Source of the DNA: Myxococcales bacterium
Lineage (GTDB): Bacteria; Myxococcota_A; Polyangia; Polyangiales; JADJMO01
Assembly (NCBI GenBank): GCA_021783935.1
Contig: JAJXTK010000150.1
Coordinates: forward strand, 1-11,149
DNA length: 11,149 nt
Reading direction: 5' to 3'
Every line of letters begins with the position of its first letter. Position 1 is the stretch's first letter. Both the position numbers and the translations under genes were made by a program. This document shows, one piece after another, positions 1 to 5,448 of the stretch. The notes under the pieces are model-generated. The model made no database searches, was not told the DNA's origin, and was given only the letters and a program-made list of their open reading frames with translations.

Positions 1-680
1 CCCGCGCCGAAGAAGACCGCGTCGTGCTCGCGCTCGAGCGCCTCGAGCGAGACGTCCCTGCCGACCTCGATCGACGTGCGCACCTCGATGCCGCCGATGC
101 CGAGGATCCAGTCGACCTCTTCGAGGCTGCGCTCGGCCTTGATCTTGTGCGGCGCGATGCCCGTGGTGTTGAGGCCGCCGAGCAGCGGGCGCTGCTCGAA
201 GATCGTGCACCTGTGGCCGAAGCGGCGGAGCTCGTGCGCGCAGGCGAGGCTCGCGGGGCCACCGCCGACCAGCGCGACGTGCTTGCCCGTGTCGGCCCCC
301 CCCTCGAAGAAGCGGTGCCCGGCGGCGAACGCAGCGTCGGTCGCGAAGCGCTGCAGCTTGCCGATCTGGATCGGCGGCACGCCCATCTCGCGGTAGACGC
401 AGGCGCCGACGCACAGCACCTCGACGGGGCACACCCGCGCGCAGCTCATGCCGAAGACGTTCGCCTCGAAGATCGTGCGCGCGGCCCCCTTCACGTTCCC
501 AGTCGATATTTTCCGGATGAACTCGGGAACCTCGATGTGCGTCGGACGGGCCTCGACGCACGGCGCGTCGCTGCAATAGAGGCAGCGCTGCGCCTCGATC
601 GCTGCCTGTGCGGGCGTGTACGCGCCCTTGTAGTCCTCGAACACGACTTCGGATCGCTCGACGTCCAGTCGACTCGGCAT
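1..680 (-). CDS. preT: PreT/GltD-like Fe-S flavoprotein, NAD-dependent dihydropyrimidine dehydrogenase small subunit type (partial, 3' end outside window)
   Basis: The translation from the ATG at 680 down to the left edge gives about 226 residues of an FAD- and Fe-S-dependent oxidoreductase. In this family the subunit takes electrons from NAD(P)H and passes them to a partner such as PreA, which reduces uracil or thymine; GltD does the same for glutamate synthase. The N-terminal cluster domain shows C33-x2-C36-x4-C41, then C80, C84, C90 and C94 in a CARVCP context, then IGKLQRFAT with Q110. It is followed by a Rossmann FAD motif, VGGGPAS, near residues 138-144 and by LNTTGIAPHK. PreT fits better than GltD because of the segments APCVEA, VPEFIRKI and LNTxGIAP. 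One expected cluster Cys is Arg45. An in-frame ATG at 722 would add 14 residues; 680 was chosen because GGGGG lies just upstream and the family's N-terminus is short. The divergent neighbour is a transporter remnant of the same pathway type. Confidence 0.85.
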   Translation of the reverse strand, partial: MPSRLDVERSEVVFEDYKGAYTPAQAAIEAQRCLYCSDAPCVEARPTHIEVPEFIRKISTGNVKGAARTIFEANVFGMSCARVCPVEVLCVGACVYREMGVPPIQIGKLQRFATDAAFAAGHRFFEGGADTGKHVALVGGGPASLACAHELRRFGHRCTIFEQRPLLGGLNTTGIAPHKIKAERSLEEVDWILGIGGIEVRTSIEVGRDVSLEALEREHDAVFFGA

Positions 681-834
681 GAGGCCCCCGGTTTGAAAAT
701 CGAGCGGCTGAACATAGACCATGGCGCGAGCCGGCGAAGGGCGATGTTGCCCGATCGACATGGCGCGCTGCGTAGGCGGGGCGCGTGAGGGGCGAGCGCG
801 CGGCGGTCGGAGGGGCGGCTGACACGCTCGCCCG

Positions 835-984
835 ATGCACGGAACGTCGACGCTCGACGAGGCGCTCGAGCGGCTGCCGAAGGACCTGCGCGAGAGCGCG
901 CTCTTCGGCCCCGATCTCGCGCCCGTCCCGGCGGCTCGGCGCAACTGGACGACCTACGACTTCGCGGCGCGGTGGATCTCGATG
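835..984 (+). pseudogene. Remnant (N-terminal ~50 codons) of an NCS1-family nucleobase/hydantoin/allantoin transporter
   Basis: The frame from the ATG at 835 encodes a segment typical of the cytoplasmic N-terminus and start of TM1 in NCS1 permeases of the PucI/hydantoin type. It reads ALFGPDLAPVPAARRNW, then TTYDFAARWISM. Family members usually read NEDLAPxPxxRRTWGTYNFAALWISM, followed by a helix like AVCIPTYMLAS. Here the match stops at residue 50, about position 984, and continues as an Arg/Gly-rich stretch with no membrane helix. Full transporters have about 450-500 residues and about 12 helices, so nearly the whole gene is missing. The frame stays open to 1575 only because it runs antisense through a convincing lipoprotein gene. 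A purine-rich GGAGGGG at about 811-817 is rather far from the ATG. NCS1 genes often sit beside preT/preA and hydantoinase or dihydropyrimidinase genes, which fits the divergent neighbour. I infer a deletion; an assembly join is the alternative. Confidence 0.62.
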
Positions 985-1047
985 ACGCGCTGCCGACGCG
1001 GCGGACGCCACGCCGGCACCAACCCGGTCGCGCCCGACCGAGCGCCG
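985..1047. other. Scar region between transporter remnant and lipoprotein stop
   Basis: About 63 bases lie between the point where NCS1 similarity ends and the stop codon of the minus-strand lipoprotein. No frame here reads as a membrane helix or a recognisable transporter C-terminus. I see no insertion-sequence ends, no obvious direct repeat flanking the break, and no hairpin with a T tract. The stretch would contain the downstream breakpoint if a deletion removed the transporter body. Confidence 0.35.
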
Positions 1048-1593
1048 TCAGAGCGGCGTGATCGACTGGAAGAGCGCCTTGAGCTCGCGCCGGTGGCGCT
1101 CGAGCTTCGCGTCCTCGGCGAGCGCGAGGATCATCATCGCCTTGCCCGGCGCCGGCGTGTCGATGACGACGACCATCAGGTCGACGTTGACGCCATCCAT
1201 CTGGCCGTCGCCGTCGATCGCGACCCCCTTCATGCCGTTGATCTCGATCTCATCCTGCTTGCCGAAGTGGAGGTTCTGGATGCGGGCGCCGAGGTTCTGA
1301 CCGATGCTGTTGGTGACCTCGCCGAGCGCCGACTCGTCGACGACCGAGAAGGCGGCCGCGACGTCCTCGTTCGGGTCCATCACGGTCAGCACGTCGCCGT
1401 CTTGCTTCTTCTTCCAACCGGCTGGCACGGTGATGGCGACGCGGGCCGCCTTGTGCTCGATCCGCTCGCCCTTCGCGACGGGTCGTTCGCCTCCGGCGGG
1501 GCTCGGGGCCTGGGCGCCCGGGCTCGAGGAGCCGCACCCCATCATCGTGACCAGCACGGCGCCGAAGACGATTGAAGCCACCACCTTGCGCAT
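1048..1593 (-). CDS. Exported lipoprotein with DcrB/PsbP-like domain, function unknown
   Basis: The protein has 181 residues. Residues 1-19 form a signal peptide (MRKVV followed by a hydrophobic core), with a lipobox ending TMMGC, so Cys20 should be lipidated. Residues 21-45 are a Ser/Pro/Gly-rich tether. From about residue 50 the pattern VAITVPAGWKKK, then VLTVMDPNEDVAAAFSVVDE, resembles the start of small DcrB/PsbP-like (DUF1795-type) domains that lipoproteins of many proteobacteria carry; no enzymatic role follows from it. The mature part has no cysteine other than the lipidated one. The start at 1593 is set by a GGAGG seven bases upstream and by the signal peptide; an open frame extends far upstream on this strand but lacks family features and overlaps the divergent GYF gene. 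It ends 64 bases after the transporter remnant, on the opposite strand. The fold assignment is tentative, the lipoprotein call is firm. Confidence 0.85.
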   Translation of the reverse strand: MRKVVASIVFGAVLVTMMGCGSSSPGAQAPSPAGGERPVAKGERIEHKAARVAITVPAGWKKKQDGDVLTVMDPNEDVAAAFSVVDESALGEVTNSIGQNLGARIQNLHFGKQDEIEINGMKGVAIDGDGQMDGVNVDLMVVVIDTPAPGKAMMILALAEDAKLERHRRELKALFQSITPL

Positions 1594-1600
1594 GTCCGAG

Positions 1601-1605
1601 CCTCC
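1601..1605 (-). promoter_or_regulatory. Ribosome binding site deciding the lipoprotein start
   Basis: The minus strand reads GGAGG here, seven bases before the ATG at 1593. It is the best Shine-Dalgarno match in the window and argues for the short signal-peptide form over the long upstream extension. Confidence 0.75.
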
Positions 1606-1721
1606 GCGTGGGCCACGCGAACCCACGTGCCGCGTGCCGCTGTAAGAAAAGCGCCTCGCGGGCTGGGCGTCCAACGGGATTATGGGGCGCCCGACGCGGC
1701 GAGCGCGGCCGCGGATCGATC

Positions 1722-1749
1722 CCGACGTCGAGCCAAGCCCGAGTATGAT
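1722..1749 (+). promoter_or_regulatory. Putative promoter giving a leaderless mRNA for the GYF protein
   Basis: TATGAT at 1744-1749 matches the housekeeping -10 consensus at five of six positions, which stands out in this GC-rich DNA. CCGACG at 1722-1727 is a weak -35 with a 16-base spacer. Transcription starting about seven bases beyond the -10 would begin at or next to the A of the ATG at 1756. No Shine-Dalgarno sequence precedes that ATG, which fits a leaderless transcript. This is inference from spacing alone. Confidence 0.42.
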
Positions 1750-1755
1750 GGCCCC

Positions 1756-2583
1756 ATGTCGAGGTGGTGGGTCTGGACGGCGGGCAACACGTATGGCCCG
1801 GTCGAGACACAAACGCTGATCGACTCGCTGCGTAACGGGCGGATTCTCCCGAGCGATCTCGCGTGTCGCGAGGATGGGCGCGACTGGCTCCTGGTCTCGG
1901 CGGTGCCCGACGTCGCGCTCGCCTTCGCGCCGCGTCCGTCCGTGCAGCCGGTCGCGGCGCAGGATCCTTGGGCGGATCCGGTGTGGATGGTCGGCAACCT
2001 CGACGGTGAGATCCTCGCGGGGCCGATGAGCCTCGCCACGGTCAACGACGAGGTCGCCAAGCGCCAGCTCACCGGCGACGAGCTGCTCGCACGGGTCGGC
2101 AACGCCTCGTGGCGGCCTATCGCCGACGTCGCGCGCGAGCACCAGCAGGCGCTCTCGTCGCGCCCGCCCGCCGTGGTCCCTTTGCCCGCGCCAGGCCCCA
2201 CGCCCCTCGCGCGCACGCAGGTCTCGCTCGGCCCCGCGCCCGAGCGCCCGGCGCCCGCGCCCACGCGGTCGTTCCCCCCGGCGCGCGCCTCGATCGTGCC
2301 GCCGTTGCCCCCCCGCAGGCCGCCTCCGCCGACGCGATCGAGCACGGCGAGGCCCGCGCCCGCGGCGGTCTCCGACGGCATCGAGTGGTGGCTCGCCCGC
2401 GGCGGGCCGATCGAGGGGCCGTTCGGCACCGCGCAGGTGCGAACCGCGCTCGCGACGGGCGCGCTCGACGCGCAGACGCCGATTTGCCGCGGCGATCGGC
2501 AGGAGTGGCGCGCGGCCTCGAGCTTCGTCGAGCTAGAGGCCCCGCGCACGTCGGTGCCGCCGCCGCTGCCGACGCGGCGCTGA
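1756..2583 (+). CDS. Protein with three GYF_2-like domains and proline-rich linkers
   Basis: The 275-residue protein has no signal peptide or membrane helix and should be cytoplasmic. Three GYF_2-like (DUF4339-type) units can be read. Unit 1 is residues 4-53 (WWVWTAGNTYGPVETQTL, ending DWLLVSAVPDV). Unit 2 is residues 77-126 (VWMVGNLDGEILAGPMSL, ending SWRPIADV). Unit 3 is residues 210-259 (EWWLARGGPIEGPFGTAQV, ending EWRAASSFVEL). Each shows the pattern of an aromatic start, G-P after a short loop, and a W near the end. Residues 137-205 form a Pro/Arg/Ala-rich linker, and the C-terminus is proline-rich. GYF folds are adaptor modules that bind proline-rich ligands; in myxobacteria such modules occur in motility and polarity proteins. 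Nothing assigns this protein to a particular process. The ATG at 1756 is chosen because unit 1 begins immediately after it; the upstream extension to 1627 is Arg/Ala-rich without similarity. It is divergent from the lipoprotein gene. Confidence 0.8.
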   Translation: MSRWWVWTAGNTYGPVETQTLIDSLRNGRILPSDLACREDGRDWLLVSAVPDVALAFAPRPSVQPVAAQDPWADPVWMVGNLDGEILAGPMSLATVNDEVAKRQLTGDELLARVGNASWRPIADVAREHQQALSSRPPAVVPLPAPGPTPLARTQVSLGPAPERPAPAPTRSFPPARASIVPPLPPRRPPPPTRSSTARPAPAAVSDGIEWWLARGGPIEGPFGTAQVRTALATGALDAQTPICRGDRQEWRAASSFVELEAPRTSVPPPLPTRR

Positions 2584-2697
2584 GCACCCCGAACGGCCGA
2601 GCGGTCGGACCACTTGGAGAGCGCGCGCGCTGCGGGCGCGGCAGAGCTCGGCGCGCGCAGAGCGTGCAAGGATCGTCGATCTCGCGCGGGCTTCCAT

Positions 2698-2726
2698 TTG
2701 ACGCGACGGGACGCGGGTCCTAACGC
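2698..2726 (+). promoter_or_regulatory. Weak candidate promoter for the redox operon
   Basis: TTGACG at 2698-2703 matches five of six -35 positions. A 17-base spacer leads to TAACGC at 2721-2726, a poor -10 match. It lies just before the ATG at 2737, which has no clear Shine-Dalgarno sequence, so the transcript leader would be very short. The 153-base gap after the GYF gene leaves room for a separate promoter. Confidence 0.3.
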
Positions 2727-2736
2727 GTGTGACGCG

Positions 2737-3996
2737 ATGTCTGCGAAACGTCCAATAGTCCCCGGGCTCGTCGGCCTCTTGGCCTCGTCGCTCGGCCTGT
2801 TCTTCTCCGGATTCTCGACGCACGACTACGCGATCCAGCTCGATCGACAGCTGCACGGCGCGCACTGCTCGTTCGTGCCCGGCCTCGCCGACGCGACGAC
2901 GGGGCCGAACGCATGCTCCGCCGCGATGACGAGCCCCTACTCGGCGCTCTTGCGCGACAAGCTGTGGGGCGGCGTGCCGATCGCCCTCTTCGCCGTCGGC
3001 CTCTACGTCTTCTTCTTCGCCGCCTCGCTCCATCTGCTGCTCACGCGCGACGAGGCGGGCAAGCGCACCTGGCAGACGTACGGCGTCGCCGCGCTGACGC
3101 CCCTGCCGGTGTCGGTCTTGATGCTGACGATCTCGCTCACCAAGCTCGACGCGATATGCAAGCTGTGCGCGGGGCTCTACGTCGCCTCGCTCCTGCTCGC
3201 GATCGCCGGCGTGCTCGCGCTCGTGTACGCGGGCGGTCGCAAGGCGAAGCCGGCAGAGGGCGCGGCGATCGATCAGGGCGCGGCCACCATCCCCGATGCG
3301 CCACCCACCGGCAGCTGGCTCTCGGTGCCCGCGCAGCTCGCGATGCTCGGCCTCGCGACGATCACGCCCGCGGCGATCTACGTCGCGTCGGTGCCCGACT
3401 ACCGCCCCTACCTCTCGGGCTGCGGCAAGCTCGAGGCGCCGTCCGACAGGCAGCACGCGCTCGTGAAGATGAAGACCTCCGATCCGAAGCAGCGCGCGGT
3501 GAGCTTCGAGGATCCGCTCTGCCCGACGTGCAAGGCGTTCCACCAGACGCTCGTCACCGAGGGGGTCTACGACAAGCTCGATTTGTCGGTCGCGCTCTTC
3601 CCGCTCGACTCGGACTGCAACTGGATGCTCGACCGCCCGCTGCACCCGGGCTCCTGCCAGCTCGCGCGCGCGGTGCTGTGCGGCGACAAGGACGGCACCG
3701 CGCGCGTGGTGCTCGAGTGGGCGTACGAGCACCAGGAGCAGCTGCGCGAGGCGGGCAAATCCGGCGTCGAGGCGCTCCGCAAGAAGATCCTCGCGCGCTT
3801 CCCCGACCTCGACGCGTGCCTCGACGCCAAGGAGACCAAGCAGCGGCTCGACAAGGCGCTGCAGTTCGCCGTCGCCAACAAGGTGCCCGTCTCGACGCCG
3901 CAGCTGTACCTCGGCGACCGGCGCCTCTGCGACGAGGACACGGATCTCGGCCTGCGCTATGCGATCGGGCAGATCGCACCGAAGGTGGAGCAATGA
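2737..3996 (+). CDS. VKOR-DsbA fusion: membrane quinone-linked disulfide-generating protein
   Basis: The 419-residue protein joins a vitamin K epoxide reductase-like membrane domain to a periplasmic thioredoxin-fold domain. The VKOR part (1-220) has about five hydrophobic helices, near residues 8-28, 77-101, 115-135, 145-166 and 195-219. It has the quinone-side pair C141-x2-C144 (CKLC) and the loop pair C44 and C60 between helices 1 and 2. The soluble part has the active site CPTC at C262/C265 in FEDPLCPTCKAFH. Its cis-proline motif is STPQLYL near 386-392, and it has further cysteines at 294, 307, 315, 361 and 398. VKOR homologues reoxidise a DsbA-like partner and pass electrons to quinone; here both partners share one chain. 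The ATG at 2737 starts just before helix 1; the longer frame to 2614 is Arg/Ala-rich. Its stop overlaps the next start by four bases (ATGA), so translation is probably coupled. Confidence 0.9.
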   Translation: MSAKRPIVPGLVGLLASSLGLFFSGFSTHDYAIQLDRQLHGAHCSFVPGLADATTGPNACSAAMTSPYSALLRDKLWGGVPIALFAVGLYVFFFAASLHLLLTRDEAGKRTWQTYGVAALTPLPVSVLMLTISLTKLDAICKLCAGLYVASLLLAIAGVLALVYAGGRKAKPAEGAAIDQGAATIPDAPPTGSWLSVPAQLAMLGLATITPAAIYVASVPDYRPYLSGCGKLEAPSDRQHALVKMKTSDPKQRAVSFEDPLCPTCKAFHQTLVTEGVYDKLDLSVALFPLDSDCNWMLDRPLHPGSCQLARAVLCGDKDGTARVVLEWAYEHQEQLREAGKSGVEALRKKILARFPDLDACLDAKETKQRLDKALQFAVANKVPVSTPQLYLGDRRLCDEDTDLGLRYAIGQIAPKVEQ

Positions 3997-4727
3997 AGGC
4001 CTCGACGATCGTCGCCCCGCTGGTGGGCGCTGCGCTCTTGTTCGGCGCGCTCGGCCTGGTCCGGCGCGACGTCTCCGCCGCCGCCAAGCGCCTCGCGGAC
4101 CCCGAGCTCGCGCAGCAAGAGCAAGGCGCCACCGCCGTCGCGAGCCCGAGCGCCGCGATCGCCGACGACGCGGAGGCGGCCTACTGCACCCCCGAGTTCA
4201 AGGGGGTGCTCCAGCGCGTGCTGCACGCCTGCGGGCTCGTGGGCGGGCAGGAGCGCCGCGGCTGCCAGCCGGCCGACGTGAAGTCGTTCGCGAGCATCAG
4301 CGACGAGGACTTCAACGCGCTCTTCACCCCGCTCGAGAAGCGCGGGGCGATCATCATGTTCGACGACAACGCCGACAAGCTCGACGACGGCGCCAAGAAG
4401 GTGCTCGACGAGCGGTGGGACGATCGCAAGGGCGCCCGCTACTTCTTCGTCGTCTCGCGCGCGTCCAAGACGGGCGGCGCGGAGCTCAACCGCGCGCTCT
4501 CGCACCGGCGGGCGAACTCGGTGCTGTTTCACCTGCAAGAGCAGACCGGTCACCAGGGTGACGAGGACCTCGACAAGAAGGTCGGCATGCTATGGCTCGG
4601 CAGCGAGTACGCGCAGCTCTCGAAGGACTACTGCCAGGGGTGGGAGACCTCGCGACCGGGGAAGAAATGCGACGCCGAAGCGATCAACAGGAGCGCGTTC
4701 GTCTCGTGGGTCGACTGCCGGCTGTGA
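3993..4727 (+). CDS. Membrane-anchored six-cysteine protein with OmpA C-like domain
   Basis: The 244-residue protein starts with a hydrophobic segment (about 6-23) that should act as an anchor or uncleaved signal. An Ala/Gln-rich stretch to about residue 60 follows. Residues 118-185 resemble the OmpA C-terminal fold: IIMFDDNADKLDDGAKKVL, then the signature LNRALSHRRANSVLFHL at 165-181. In OmpA this fold binds peptidoglycan diaminopimelate. The Arg of the LSxRRA motif is kept (R172/R173), but the aligned Asp is Ser158. Six cysteines (65, 80, 91, 214, 226, 242) flank the fold, an even number suited to three disulfides. The gene sits inside a disulfide-chemistry operon, overlapping the VKOR-DsbA stop by four bases and the TlpA-like start by four bases. 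GGTGGAG just before the ATG at 3993 serves as ribosome binding site. I infer a client or structural partner of the flanking oxidoreductases; no enzyme activity is visible. Confidence 0.82.
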   Translation: MKASTIVAPLVGAALLFGALGLVRRDVSAAAKRLADPELAQQEQGATAVASPSAAIADDAEAAYCTPEFKGVLQRVLHACGLVGGQERRGCQPADVKSFASISDEDFNALFTPLEKRGAIIMFDDNADKLDDGAKKVLDERWDDRKGARYFFVVSRASKTGGAELNRALSHRRANSVLFHLQEQTGHQGDEDLDKKVGMLWLGSEYAQLSKDYCQGWETSRPGKKCDAEAINRSAFVSWVDCRL

Positions 4728-5386
4728 CGCGCCTCGCGATCGCCGTCGCGATCGCGCTGCCGCTCTCGGCCGGGTGCGAGGATGATTCGAAGAGGCCGAC
4801 GGCGAAGCGCGCGGAGGCGGTGGCCGCGGCGTCGAAGCCCGCGCCCGCCACCTCGACCACGACCCAGCCCGCGAAGGCGGAGGCGAAGGCGCCGCGACGG
4901 CTGTGCCTGCCGCCGGCCGCCGATGGCAGGTCGCTGCCGGCCTCGCGCCTCGATCACGTCGAGGCCGAGGGGGCCGCGCCCGTCTCCGATCGCCTCGCGC
5001 TCGGCGGCGGCAAGTGGACCTGGATCAACCTCTGGGCGGCGTGGTGCGCCCCGTGCCGCGAGGAGATCCCGCGCCTGCAGTCGTTCCAGAAGCGCTTCGG
5101 CGCCGCCGGCGTGCCGATCCAGCTCGCGTTCGTGAGCCTGGACGACGACGAGCGCCAGGCGCGGAAGTTCCTCGGCGAGCAGCCCGCGACGGGCCTGCGC
5201 GCGAGCCACTGGCTGCCCGACGGCGGCGAACGCACCGCGTTCCTCGAGGCGGCGAAGCTCAAGGCCGACGCGGCGCTCCCGATCCAGCTGCTCGTGGATC
5301 CGAAGGGGGCGATCCGCTGCGTCATCGACGGCGCGGTCGAAGAGGCCGACTACCCGCAGCTCGAGGCCTGGCTCAAGGGGGGCTGA
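4724..5386 (+). CDS. TlpA-like thioredoxin-fold lipoprotein
   Basis: The 220-residue protein begins at a GTG that overlaps the previous stop (GTGA). Residues 1-17 are a lipoprotein signal with lipobox LSAGC, so Cys18 would be lipidated. Residues 19-57 are an Ala/Lys/Thr-rich tether. The thioredoxin-like domain (about 60-220) has the active site WCAPC (C108, C111) in INLWAAWCAPCREEIPRLQ and a cis-Pro motif LPIQLLVDPKG at 185-195. It ends with a last strand near IRCVIDGAVE. This is the TlpA/ResA pattern, whose members usually reduce disulfides in apocytochromes, copper-binding proteins or misfolded clients in the envelope. Extra cysteines are C61 and C199. An upstream ATG in frame at 4592 would put 44 unrelated residues before the signal peptide and is rejected. 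Coupling to VKOR-DsbA suggests paired oxidising and reducing branches. No cytochrome maturation gene is nearby, so the substrate is unknown. Confidence 0.88.
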   Translation: MTRLAIAVAIALPLSAGCEDDSKRPTAKRAEAVAAASKPAPATSTTTQPAKAEAKAPRRLCLPPAADGRSLPASRLDHVEAEGAAPVSDRLALGGGKWTWINLWAAWCAPCREEIPRLQSFQKRFGAAGVPIQLAFVSLDDDERQARKFLGEQPATGLRASHWLPDGGERTAFLEAAKLKADAALPIQLLVDPKGAIRCVIDGAVEEADYPQLEAWLKGG

Positions 5387-5423
5387 GGCGCGCGGCGCTC
5401 CACGTCGAGCGTGCACGCGCGCC
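5387..5423 (+). other. GC-rich hairpin just after the redox operon
   Basis: GGCGCGCG at 5387-5394 pairs with CGCGCGCC at 5416-5423. Inside it GCGCTC (5395-5400) can pair with GAGCGT (one G-T pair), leaving a three-base bulge. It starts right after the TlpA-like stop codon. No T tract follows, so it may stabilise or attenuate mRNA rather than terminate; chance formation is possible at this GC content. Confidence 0.3.
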
Positions 5424-5448
5424 GCCTTCGGTGCACGATCGAGATCGG

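Noticed and set aside
24..788. A 254-codon plus-strand frame at the left edge
   Set aside because: It is antisense to the preT-like gene, which carries the Fe-S and FAD motifs.
985..1575. Continuation of the plus-strand frame from the transporter remnant to a stop at 1575
   Set aside because: It is the antisense of the lipoprotein gene, which has a signal peptide, a lipobox and a GGAGG; the continuation is charged, low-complexity and has no membrane helices.
2533..3993. A 486-codon open frame on the minus strand
   Set aside because: It is antisense to the VKOR-DsbA gene; the product is an Arg/Glu/Val-rich shadow.
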